Shown here: positions 1 through 7,097 of the stretch, one piece after another
Numbering within the stretch: position 1 is the stretch's first letter
How the letters are laid out: the number at the start of each line of letters is the position of its first letter
Origin: Desulfoprunum sp.
GTDB taxonomy: Bacteria; Desulfobacterota; Desulfobulbia; Desulfobulbales; Desulfocapsaceae
Assembly: GCA_030696435.1 (NCBI GenBank)
Contig: JAUYSF010000043.1
Location: 1 to 8,545, forward strand
Length of the DNA stretch: 8,545 nt
Direction of reading: 5' to 3'
Translations under genes and position numbers: made by a program
Notes under the pieces: generated by a model
Seen by the model: only the letters and a program-made list of their open reading frames with translations
The model's database searches: none
What the model was told of the DNA's origin: nothing

Positions 1-1
1 C

Positions 2-73
2 GAGGGCCTGCCAAAAACCTACAACGAAGGAGATCGGGCTTTTTACGACGCCATCAAATGGAGGTCGCAATGA
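2..73 (+). CDS. C-terminal end of an unidentified upstream gene (5' partial)
   Basis: From base 2 this frame is open for 23 codons and ends at TGA 71-73. The last residues read GDRAFYDAIKWRSQ. The stop overlaps the ATG at base 70 (ATGA), the classic arrangement of two translationally coupled genes, which is the main reason to believe this frame. The GDRAFYDAIK stretch loosely recalls the ADxALYxAK ending of GGDEF (diguanylate cyclase) domains, but the match is short and imperfect, so I assign no function. If the GGDEF guess were right, the pair would be a signalling protein and a periplasmic sensor. It could equally be another transport or binding protein. Confidence 0.6.
   Translation, partial: EGLPKTYNEGDRAFYDAIKWRSQ
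60..64 (+). promoter_or_regulatory. Ribosome binding site deciding the start at base 70
   Basis: GGAGG lies five bases before the ATG at 70 and inside the end of the preceding gene. It favours base 70 over the in-frame ATG at 58. The ATG at 58 overlaps this site and has a poorer upstream context. Confidence 0.7.
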
Positions 74-1296
74 ACAAGAATATGAGCTTGGTCCGAATGT
101 GGGCAGAACTGTTCTCCGCTATCTGGATAATCATCTGCGTTGCCGCACCTGTCGCTTTCGCCCAGACCTCTCAACCGAACACAACACCTGCTCCGGTGCT
201 GACGGATGCTCCCGGCGAGAGCAGGGCTGGTGGGCGGATGCGCGTTACCTTCATCAATCCTGGAATTTCCGATATCAATAACCCCACCGGCACCTTCTGG
301 CTGTCCGTGTCGGCATTTATGCAGGCTGCCGCTGATGACCTGGGGATTGATCTGGAGATCATCTACTCAGAACGAAATCATCTCCTGATGCAGCGACAGG
401 CACAAGATATCGCCGCTCGGCCCAAACCGCCGGATTATGTGATCGTCGTCAACGAAAAACTGGCCGCCGATGAGATGGTCAAGGTGCTTGATAAAGCCGG
501 CATCAAAGTCTTTGTGTTGCTCAATACCTTTTTTGGTGATCAGGCCACGGCAATGGGCAAGCCGCGCGAGAAATATCCGTCCTGGCTTGGCTCGCTGATC
601 CCGGACAACCAAACTGCCGGATTGACGATTGCCAAGCGAGTCATTGATAAAGCCATGCAGGCCGGGCTTTACGGTAAGGATGGCAAGATTCACTTGATTG
701 CCATTGCCGGCGATTATGCTACTCCGGCCTCCATCGCCAGAAATGTTGGGTTGCAGGTCGCCGTCAATGAATATGCCAAAGTCAAGCTGGAGCAAATGTT
801 CGTTGGTGAATGGAACAAGGACAAAGCCAAATATCAGGCACAAGGTGCTTTAATGAGGTACCCGGAAGTTTCTGCTGTCTGGGTCGCCAATGATCCGATG
901 GCCTTGGGGGCAATAGAGGCGGTGAACGAAGCCGGAAGGAAGCCCGGCAAGGATATCATGATTGGTGGGCTGAATTGGGATGCTCCGGCCTTGGGGTATG
1001 TCCAGGATGGCAGTATGGCAACCTCCGTTGGCGGGCATTTCATGACCGGGGCCTGGGCACTGGTATTGCTCTATGACTATCACCACGGAAAAGACTTTGC
1101 GGCCGGCGGCACGCAACTCCAATACCCTATTTTCAGTGCATTGGATCGTGAGAATGTTACTCAATATCTGGCCCAGTTTGGTAAGAGCGATTGGGGTAAG
1201 GTGGATTTTACGAGATTCTCGAAGGTGTTCAATCCCGGTCTCACAGAATACGAGTTTAACCTGGAGAGTCTGTACCGCAACATCGAAAGCCGGTAA
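70..1296 (+). CDS. Periplasmic sugar-type substrate-binding protein (Peripla_BP_4-like)
   Basis: This 408-residue protein begins with a signal peptide: basic MNKN start, a hydrophobic run (LFSAIWIIICVAAPVAF) and a likely signal peptidase I site at AFA|Q. A proline/threonine-rich linker follows. The mature part has the fold pattern of type I periplasmic binding proteins (RbsB/LsrB/LuxP-like). The first lobe opens with RVTFINPG and continues through DYVIVVNEKL. The hinge and second lobe contain IHLIAIAGDYATP, the hallmark AVWVANDPMALGAIEAVNEAG, and IMIGGLNWD. Such proteins bind sugars or related small molecules, either for ABC import or as ligand-binding partners of membrane sensors. No permease or ATPase follows; the next gene is convergent. 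The only visible partner is the upstream gene, whose stop overlaps this start. The ligand cannot be predicted. An ATG at 58 would add four residues but lacks its own good ribosome site. Confidence 0.88.
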   Translation: MNKNMSLVRMWAELFSAIWIIICVAAPVAFAQTSQPNTTPAPVLTDAPGESRAGGRMRVTFINPGISDINNPTGTFWLSVSAFMQAAADDLGIDLEIIYSERNHLLMQRQAQDIAARPKPPDYVIVVNEKLAADEMVKVLDKAGIKVFVLLNTFFGDQATAMGKPREKYPSWLGSLIPDNQTAGLTIAKRVIDKAMQAGLYGKDGKIHLIAIAGDYATPASIARNVGLQVAVNEYAKVKLEQMFVGEWNKDKAKYQAQGALMRYPEVSAVWVANDPMALGAIEAVNEAGRKPGKDIMIGGLNWDAPALGYVQDGSMATSVGGHFMTGAWALVLLYDYHHGKDFAAGGTQLQYPIFSALDRENVTQYLAQFGKSDWGKVDFTRFSKVFNPGLTEYEFNLESLYRNIESR

Positions 1297-1386
1297 GATC
1301 GATCAGTCGTGTTCAAAGGAATGCGGGTTTGCCACCACCCTTTCCGGCACTCAGGCAGCGTCTCCGTTACTCCTCATTCCCGGCTG

Positions 1387-2286
1387 TTACCGCGTGCGGG
1401 CCAGCACAACCAAGGCAATGAGAATGATGCTGCCGCCGACTAACTTCATTGGGGTTATCGGCTCGCCCAGGAAGAAGGCGGCGAGGATCACCGTCACCAG
1501 CGGCTCAAGGGTGGAGATCGTGGCCGCATCGCTTGCCCTGAGCCGAGCCAGACCTGCAAAAAACGACACCATGGCAATCACCGTTGACACCACCGCTATC
1601 GCCACCACCGCCAGCCATCCTGAGGCCGATCCCGGCAAAACGGGCTGCTGGATCGCGGCCATCACCGCAAAAACTCCAGCGGCTGAAAGCATCACCACCG
1701 TGGCCGCCGGCAGTGCCCCCTCCGCCCGCATCATCCTACTTCCTACCAGAATATAGATCGAATAGATCAGGGCAGCACTGATGCCGAGCACGACGCCCTG
1801 CAGGCTGCCGCCGGCATCGCCGCCGATGATCAGGGCCGTTCCTGCCAGGGCCGCCATCACCGCCGCGAATTTGAACCGGCTCAGACGCTGACGCAGAAAG
1901 ATGGCGCCAAGCACGGTTACCAGTGCCGGATAGAGATAGAGGAGCAGCGACACCAGGCCTGCCGAGGCATAGTTCAAGGCTGAAAAGAAACAGAACGATT
2001 GGCCGACATAGCCCAACCCGCCCATGCAAATCAGGATCAGCAGGTTTTTGCCGCGTGGCCAGGGCAGACCTTTGGCCAGCATGATGGTGCTCATCAGCAG
2101 GGCGGCAAAGGCGAAACGCAGGGCCAGTACTGCCACCGGTTCGGCGCCGGAGGCATAGGCGATCTTGATGAAGATCGGCAGTGCCCCGAAAGAGGCGGCG
2201 GAAAGTGCGACATACAGCACGCCGGTCAGGGGCGTGGAGGCCGTGGCCGGGGCACCGGCGGATTGACTGGAAGTTGAAGGGGGCAT
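1387..2286 (-). CDS. EamA-family (DMT superfamily) transporter
   Basis: This 299-residue inner-membrane protein has the usual length and the two tandem EamA repeats of drug/metabolite transporters, predicted as ten helices. Repeat 1 covers about residues 21-155 and includes LRFAFAALLM and the LYLYPALVTVLGAIFL segment. Repeat 2 covers about 163-297 and ends with the typical STLEPLVTVILAAFFLGE, then IILIALVVLA. A serine/alanine/threonine-rich leader of about 20 residues precedes the first helix. Family members export or import amino acids, purines, drugs or other metabolites, and the substrate cannot be read from sequence. The ATG at 2286 has no strong ribosome site, only a GGA some 12 bases upstream, so the exact start is less sure than the gene. 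It lies 75 bases downstream of the VIT gene on the same strand, so read-through from the exosortase cassette is possible. Base composition is visibly GC-richer than that cassette. Confidence 0.92.
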   Translation of the reverse strand: MPPSTSSQSAGAPATASTPLTGVLYVALSAASFGALPIFIKIAYASGAEPVAVLALRFAFAALLMSTIMLAKGLPWPRGKNLLILICMGGLGYVGQSFCFFSALNYASAGLVSLLLYLYPALVTVLGAIFLRQRLSRFKFAAVMAALAGTALIIGGDAGGSLQGVVLGISAALIYSIYILVGSRMMRAEGALPAATVVMLSAAGVFAVMAAIQQPVLPGSASGWLAVVAIAVVSTVIAMVSFFAGLARLRASDAATISTLEPLVTVILAAFFLGEPITPMKLVGGSIILIALVVLARTR

Positions 2287-2352
2287 GGGTGTTAAAAATC
2301 CGGAGAGGCTGCGGCCGTGCCGTGCCGTCGGGAGTCTGATTTGTCATGATTA

Positions 2353-2374
2353 CAACAGGAGCTATGCCCTGTTG
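2353..2374 (-). other. Small hairpin over the end of the VIT-protein gene
   Basis: CAACAGG (2353-2359) and CCTGTTG (2368-2374) form a perfect 7-bp stem with an 8-base loop that contains the TAG stop codon of the VIT gene. No run of T follows on the minus strand (the next bases are TAATCATGAC), so it is not a convincing rho-independent terminator. It may be chance. Confidence 0.2.
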
Positions 2375-5157
2375 CTGTGTTCTTCCTTCGCTGTGCTGCG
2401 TTTACCCCTCAATGCTATATTGCATCTTGTCCCATAAGCCTGCCCCGGATTGAAACCTTTTCGGTAGAGATGGATCAGCAGAAAGCCGAAGACGGCAATA
2501 ATCAGAGCCCACTCCTCAGGTTCGGGAACGGCAGTCGCTTCAAAGGGCGTTGTCGGCGAAGTCAGGATCTCCTTTCCCGTTTCAACCTTTCTATCAAAAC
2601 GGTCATTTTCCTTCTCAGCTGCTTCAAGCATTTTTCGCTGAGCATCGTCCACCAGGACAATCATAGATGAATAGGGCGAGATGATTGCCGATTTCATTGC
2701 GATCTTCTGTAAACGATCAAGCTCTTCGTTGCTGGTTGTTAAGCCATATTTGACTGACTGGAGAATGAGTTTATGGGCCGCCAAAGGTTCGAGAGAAGAT
2801 TCTCCTTGAGTGGATCTCTCGCCGGTCTTTGCAATTCTCCAGATGTATCTGTCATCAATATCGACAACATCTTGTTGTGTCTGAGTCAATTGCAGGTGGT
2901 TGATCGAAACCAGTGCATTTTCAATTCTTGTCTCGATATTTCCGCCGATTTCATACAACCGCTTCAGAAGATTGTCACTTATTGATCGAGGATATTTATG
3001 ATCCGTCAGATAAAACCACACCGGTTTATCGATTGCTGAGTAGTCGCGCACATTTTCATTTTCTCTGAAAAATGTCTTGTCAGTGATCACCAGCACGGAT
3101 TTTTTCTCCGTTTGGAGGAGTGAAAATCTTTGGGCGAAGTCTCCAGAATCAAAAAATCCCCAAAACAGCCGGTCTTCAATCTCCTTGTTAAAATCAGGAC
3201 CAATCTTTGAAACCCCATCGTGCCAAAGAAAATACTCCACACCAGTGTTGGCGCAGTCCGCGTCTATCCTGTTTTTGGCGGCAACGATTTCATCCTTTCT
3301 CTTTGCCATGCTCAACGACCCATCGATGACGACAGCGAGAGAGCAATCAGGCTCAGGGGATGTCTCGGGGGTATGAAACGGCAGCATTTCGATACTGCGG
3401 TCTTCAATGTACTGCACAAGGTGTACTGGTGCTGAAGATCCCTTGAATGGAACCATTTCAGGAAGCCATTCGTCATTTTTTTGAATGTGATTTCCGTCGA
3501 GGGTGCATTTGGTCTTTGCATCCCAATAGAGGTTGCGTTTTTCCGTCAGAACCGGAAGTTGCCAGGCGCTTTCGTTTTGCTTTACCATTCGAAGGCTTAA
3601 CCACATATGCATGACGTGTTTTTCCGGAATTCGAAGGTCATTCGCTGGAATGGGAAAGACCCTCAACCGATACAGTTGTGGTCCCACCTGTTCGGCGAGG
3701 GCGGGGTCTTCATTTCTTTTCGAGATCTCTTTATAGACCTTCTGGGCGGCTCCCCGCGGGGCCACTTTCGCTGCAAATTTTTTGGTTTCGTCGTCGCTGA
3801 GCCACAGCCCGTTTATCACCGCGCCTTGCGGAAGTTTGAGGTGGAGGAAGATTTCTTCCTGCCTGTCGGATGGATTGTAATAAACCTCATGGATTTCCAG
3901 GTTCGCCCACTCACCTTGCTCGGTGATTGAAATGTCCTGGGACTCAAGATAGACTTTCTTTTCATTGATATTGATCAGCCCGGCGTCGATTTGCTCTCTC
4001 GAATAGGTTGACTGGACGGCATAACGAATATCGTCTCGCTCATCTTCTTGAAGAGAGGCATCAAAGAAATCGTTATAATATTTCTCGGCAAGTCGCTGGT
4101 CATTGGCCATTCCACTTGACGATCCCTGGTAAAAAAATGGCCGGGCGACAGTATTGAAAAGGGTCTGCAGCCAACGGGTAGATTCTTCGGATACGGCAAA
4201 TGTCTTTTGGTAAAGAACCTGAATGAAATTGGACTTTGAATAATCTCCCATGTATCGGTAGGGCGCCAGGTAAATATCGCTGAGGGCGTTACGGTACTGT
4301 TGTTCATTTTTTATGAAATCTGTCTTTTCAACCGCACTTCCGGAGAAGTTCCTGAACTTTTGCAGCACGGTATCATGATTCTGTTTCGTGAGGAGGACAA
4401 AAAGAAGAGTGATCGCGGCGAGTGTTGCAAATGATGTGCCGTACACCCTCGCTGGGTTTGTTGTCGCGTGTTGCCTTGTGGCAGACTGCCAGTTCTTGAA
4501 CGAGGTATATACATAGACGATTGGAAACAGAAGAAAGAGTGTGGACGAGTAGATTATGAAAATTGTGCCAATGAACAGAAAGAAGAAGCTGAACATCGAG
4601 CTGAACAGCTCTGTCAGCGATATTTTTGACAGTCCTATTATGGCCTCCTTGAGACCTTCGACCATTCCATAGGCCATGGGGGGGATAAGAAAGGCGAGCG
4701 ATAAAAATATCCAAGCCCCACCCCAAAGAAAGGCACTGGCTCCAATGATATCTGCAGAGGATGAAGCTCTTTTCAAGGAGAACAGTCGATAGCCGAAATA
4801 CAGTGATATGAGTGTAAAAACACTGAGAAAGAATCCGACTCCGGCTGTTAAGTCCCTGAGGAAAAATATCCTGAACAAGGTCAACACCAGGAGGGGAAGC
4901 TCAATGCAGTACATGAGGTCAAAAAGTTTTTTCGAGTCTTTTCTCAGATAGATAAAGCCAAAGAGCGTAGAAATTGCGGGAATAAGCAGAACAACGGCGA
5001 AGAACGCCACGAAATCCTTATTCACCGTTCCCATCCGCAGGCTATACAGCAAGTCGGATCCGATAATTGGCACAAGACCCAAGTAGATGAATACCAAGAA
5101 TATGATGTTCCACGACCAAAAGAGCAAATGCCTTGCGGCGTTCATTTTATGTTTCAT
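2362..5157 (-). CDS. Multi-helix VIT/vWA-domain protein with PEP-CTERM sorting signal
   Basis: This 931-residue protein is the likely substrate of the adjacent exosortase. About seven or eight hydrophobic segments lie in residues 10-260 (near 12-32, 48-70, 78-100, 106-127, 138-163, 183-218 and 242-257). A soluble, probably periplasmic part follows. Residues about 402-525 look like a VIT (vault/inter-alpha-trypsin) domain, with YYNPSDRQEEIFLHLKLPQGA, WLSDDE and PQLYRLRVFPIPA. Residues about 606-740 look like a von Willebrand A domain: the MIDAS motif DGSLS starts at D612 and VLVITD lies at 688-693. VPEPEEW at 877-883, a hydrophobic helix and RK at 899-900 form a PEP-CTERM signal. A 31-residue tail follows it. 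The start at 5157 has a GAGGG ribosome site and overlaps the exosortase end by 11 bases, implying coupling. The organisation resembles the VIT proteins of XrtN and XrtK/MSEP-CTERM systems, recalled from family knowledge and not checked. Cellular function is unknown. Confidence 0.88.
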   Translation of the reverse strand: MKHKMNAARHLLFWSWNIIFLVFIYLGLVPIIGSDLLYSLRMGTVNKDFVAFFAVVLLIPAISTLFGFIYLRKDSKKLFDLMYCIELPLLVLTLFRIFFLRDLTAGVGFFLSVFTLISLYFGYRLFSLKRASSSADIIGASAFLWGGAWIFLSLAFLIPPMAYGMVEGLKEAIIGLSKISLTELFSSMFSFFFLFIGTIFIIYSSTLFLLFPIVYVYTSFKNWQSATRQHATTNPARVYGTSFATLAAITLLFVLLTKQNHDTVLQKFRNFSGSAVEKTDFIKNEQQYRNALSDIYLAPYRYMGDYSKSNFIQVLYQKTFAVSEESTRWLQTLFNTVARPFFYQGSSSGMANDQRLAEKYYNDFFDASLQEDERDDIRYAVQSTYSREQIDAGLININEKKVYLESQDISITEQGEWANLEIHEVYYNPSDRQEEIFLHLKLPQGAVINGLWLSDDETKKFAAKVAPRGAAQKVYKEISKRNEDPALAEQVGPQLYRLRVFPIPANDLRIPEKHVMHMWLSLRMVKQNESAWQLPVLTEKRNLYWDAKTKCTLDGNHIQKNDEWLPEMVPFKGSSAPVHLVQYIEDRSIEMLPFHTPETSPEPDCSLAVVIDGSLSMAKRKDEIVAAKNRIDADCANTGVEYFLWHDGVSKIGPDFNKEIEDRLFWGFFDSGDFAQRFSLLQTEKKSVLVITDKTFFRENENVRDYSAIDKPVWFYLTDHKYPRSISDNLLKRLYEIGGNIETRIENALVSINHLQLTQTQQDVVDIDDRYIWRIAKTGERSTQGESSLEPLAAHKLILQSVKYGLTTSNEELDRLQKIAMKSAIISPYSSMIVLVDDAQRKMLEAAEKENDRFDRKVETGKEILTSPTTPFEATAVPEPEEWALIIAVFGFLLIHLYRKGFNPGQAYGTRCNIALRGKRSTAKEEHSNRA
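2458..2529 (-). other. PEP-CTERM sorting signal of the VIT protein
   Basis: Residues 877-900 show the three parts of an exosortase signal in order: the VPEPEEW motif, a hydrophobic stretch (ALIIAVFGFLLIHL) and a short basic end (YRK). The known role is recognition and cleavage by an exosortase near the PEP motif. The unusual point is that 31 residues follow it, where most PEP-CTERM proteins stop within a few residues of the basic cluster. Confidence 0.85.
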
Positions 5158-6613
5158 TCCTTCCCTCGTTTTCTAACATCGTTTGCGCCTGGCGATGAAA
5201 ATCAGTTACGAGTCCATTCATCAGGCCTGGAGAATCGATTTTCTGGGGCCCATCGATATAAAGACAAACCATGACATAGGACTTGTCCGAGTGCAGCAGT
5301 CCGGACCAAATTCTTGAAGAGTAGTCGTCAGTCGAGTCAGTTACCGATTGAAACCAGTAGACGACCTCATTTGGTGAATGTTCGACCTTTATGTTTCTCA
5401 CCGGCAGGTCATCCCGGAAAACAAGCGTTCTTGAGGAGGCAACCGTATGGCCCTGTCCTTGCAAGCACTGCTCGGGATGGTGATGCCCTCTCCAAGACTT
5501 GGACAGCACCAAGAATGCCGTGCCTGTCAAACCAGAAAATTTAAATCGGCTCTTTTGGTAGGAGATAACCCCATTTCGAAGGAAAAAATCCTTTTCTTGA
5601 CTGGTAAGGTCAAGGCTGCGGTTGGAGTTTTCAGCTCTATGCGGGACAATGCGAGCGCCGGTCGCGGGCACGTACAGCTCGTTAATGGATATCGCCAGTG
5701 CAAGAACCAGAGTAACAAACAGCGCAGATTTCTTGTTGAAATGCTGAGGCAATACAGTTTTTACAGGTTCATATCTCCGGCAAATGGACGTAAAGGTAAA
5801 ATAGGAGATGCAACACGCTGCAAGGAAACCCACCAAACCAAGGGGTGAGTGAATGGAATCCATCACGGACTTGGGGAGTGTTGCATTGGAGAGCAAAATA
5901 AGCATGATGATCCGGAAGATGTTGGCCACAACAACAAGGATCCAACTGATAGCAAGCGAGACAACCCAGGCGGCATTGATTTTAAATTTTTCAATCAGGC
6001 TGAGAATGACCGAGAACAAGGTGATCGACCAAAGACTTTTGATTCCGCTGCACGGCAGATCAATGTGAGCGAATCTGTTTTCAAGAAGAAGGATGGTTTC
6101 AGTCGATTGAACCTGCATTCCGATGATCGCAAGAAAGGTCTCGGCTATTTTGGCTGAAATAACTCGAAGTGGAAATCCGAGGAATGTTTCAATGTGGTAG
6201 CTGAATGGCAGGCAGACGATAAACAATAAGACAAGTGGAAAAGATGCCTTCCATTTGTCCGTCTCAATAATAAATCCCATGAAACCATAGATGGCAAGGC
6301 CTACAAAGAAGCAGGAAACCATGTCAGCATCGATGAACTTCTCAGTGGCTAAAAATCCAATGATACCGAAAGAAAAGACTGTCGCTGAAAGGTTTGTGAT
6401 TTGGCAGCGTCGAATACATATTTTTTGACTGAAGCCTCGAATTCCCAGCAAAACAAGGAAACCGATCAGCAATATCGAGTGGAGTCTGTATTCCGTTGCA
6501 TGCAGACTTCGGTAGAGCCATGCAAACGGTGAGTGAAACAGCACCGTCAGGAGCAATCCCATAACGAGAAGAGCGATATTTTTTACTACCTGATTTGTAT
6601 CTGTCGATTCCAT
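5147..6613 (-). CDS. Exosortase with fused EpsI-like C-terminal domain
   Basis: This 488-residue inner-membrane protein is predicted to be the transpeptidase/protease that processes the PEP-CTERM tail of its neighbour. About eight or nine hydrophobic segments span residues 10-275. The exosortase catalytic triad is present: Cys188 in LPCSGIKS, Arg234 in ANIFRI and His255 in HSPLG. After a further helix near 297-312, residues about 330-480 resemble EpsI (DUF3485), with the diagnostic HHHPEQCLQGQG at 377-388 and the later VYWFQS. Classical EpsH exosortases lack this domain or have EpsI as a separate protein, so this is a fused type. The ATG at 6613 is the first start in the frame; it has no strong ribosome site. 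The gene leads a two-gene unit, ending inside the start of the VIT gene. No polysaccharide genes or other exosortase accessory genes lie in the window. The XrtN or XrtK subfamily is possible, but I cannot assign it from sequence alone. Confidence 0.93.
   Translation of the reverse strand: MESTDTNQVVKNIALLVMGLLLTVLFHSPFAWLYRSLHATEYRLHSILLIGFLVLLGIRGFSQKICIRRCQITNLSATVFSFGIIGFLATEKFIDADMVSCFFVGLAIYGFMGFIIETDKWKASFPLVLLFIVCLPFSYHIETFLGFPLRVISAKIAETFLAIIGMQVQSTETILLLENRFAHIDLPCSGIKSLWSITLFSVILSLIEKFKINAAWVVSLAISWILVVVANIFRIIMLILLSNATLPKSVMDSIHSPLGLVGFLAACCISYFTFTSICRRYEPVKTVLPQHFNKKSALFVTLVLALAISINELYVPATGARIVPHRAENSNRSLDLTSQEKDFFLRNGVISYQKSRFKFSGLTGTAFLVLSKSWRGHHHPEQCLQGQGHTVASSRTLVFRDDLPVRNIKVEHSPNEVVYWFQSVTDSTDDYSSRIWSGLLHSDKSYVMVCLYIDGPQKIDSPGLMNGLVTDFHRQAQTMLENEGRNET
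5158..5167 (-). promoter_or_regulatory. Ribosome binding site of the VIT-protein gene
   Basis: On the minus strand GAGGGAAGGA directly precedes the ATG at 5157. GAGG (5164-5167) sits six bases from the start, ideal spacing. The site lies inside the last codons of the exosortase gene and supports 5157 over the in-frame ATG at 5145. Confidence 0.7.
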
Positions 6614-6972
6614 TAACCAATCATGAAGGATTGAACGAAATTTATCGCTGGAACTACATGAAGTAGATAGGTGGTGGTGGCAAGAAGATGTTTTCTCAGC
6701 GAGTCTTAGAAATGGCTTCCCAGCTCAGAGGGTTAATTTTCAGTGCAGTATACCTATCCCGTTCTTCCGGTTTTGACAAGAATTTTCCGATACATATCCT
6801 CCTATACTTGCGCTGGCCGGCAGGAAGGGTGATTTCGGCTAAAATGATTGCAACCATGCTGAATTTTGGGTCGCAGTGGTGGTGGGCCGTTGCGGAAAAA
6901 GCCGTATTGCGGTGCGGGTGATCCGGTGTGCTTCTGTATTTCTTTCTACCAATAAGCCGTCGTCAAAGAATA

Positions 6973-7052
6973 ACCGTAATATTGAAATACCGTGTCCGGC
7001 AGAAGGGACCGTAACGAAATGGTCAGGAATGTAATGATTATTTTGTAACGGT
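6973..7052. promoter_or_regulatory. Cluster of four ACCGT boxes
   Basis: ACCGT occurs at 6973-6977, 6989-6993 and 7008-7012, and inverted at 7048-7052. Three of the four extend to ACCGTAA or ACCGTTA. The cluster ends 11 bases before the -35 element of the synthetase promoter, a typical place for activator sites. The binding protein is unknown and chance cannot be excluded. Confidence 0.35.
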
Positions 7053-7056
7053 CCCT
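7004..7056. repeat. Imperfect 17-bp inverted repeat
   Basis: AGGGACCGTAACGAAAT (7004-7020) and ATTTTGTAACGGTCCCT (7040-7056) are inverted copies with 15 of 17 positions paired and a 19-base loop. No T run follows on the plus strand (AAACCCTTTG). It may be a paired regulator site, a hairpin that blocks read-through, or a remnant of a small mobile repeat. No flanking target duplication is visible. Confidence 0.7.
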
Positions 7057-7063
7057 AAACCCT

Positions 7064-7091
7064 TTGACATAATCCAATAATTGGCTATAAA
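7064..7091 (+). promoter_or_regulatory. Sigma-70-like promoter of the acyl-CoA synthetase gene
   Basis: A perfect -35 box TTGACA (7064-7069) is followed after 16 bases by TATAAA (7086-7091). Transcription would start near 7098-7100 and leave an untranslated leader of roughly 180 bases before the ATG at 7280. It is the best promoter match in the window. Confidence 0.7.
7074..7084. promoter_or_regulatory. Palindrome in the promoter spacer, candidate operator
   Basis: CCAATAATTGG is a perfect 5-bp palindrome around one central base, lying wholly between the -35 and -10 boxes. A repressor bound here would block RNA polymerase. The regulator is unknown and the site is short. Confidence 0.35.
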
Positions 7092-7097
7092 AAGAAA

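Noticed and set aside
367..843. Minus-strand open frame of 158 codons
   Set aside because: Antisense to the well-supported binding-protein gene, with no domain features.
1297..1386. Bidirectional terminator between the convergent genes
   Set aside because: Apart from the short GATCGATC palindrome at 1297-1304, no stem followed by a T run was found on either strand.
1073..1756. Plus-strand open frame of 227 codons
   Set aside because: It overlaps the end of the binding protein and is antisense to the EamA gene; both have clear family motifs and this frame has none.
1736..2347. Minus-strand open frame of 203 codons, considered as a frameshifted EamA piece
   Set aside because: The EamA gene is intact in its own frame across the whole region, so no frameshift is needed; this frame is Arg/Pro/His-rich shadow sequence.
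6614..6760. Search for a sigma-54 (-24/-12) promoter before the exosortase, as in some PEP-CTERM systems
   Set aside because: No GG-N10-GC element with a TGGCAC/TTGC-like context was seen on the minus strand here.
6773..6800. Promoter-like pair TTGACA-N16-TATCCT on the plus strand
   Set aside because: The -10 element is weak, and the next plus-strand gene has a far better promoter 290 bases further on.
6688..6921. 77-codon plus-strand frame in the intergenic region
   Set aside because: No family resemblance and no good ribosome site; the composition is not convincingly coding.
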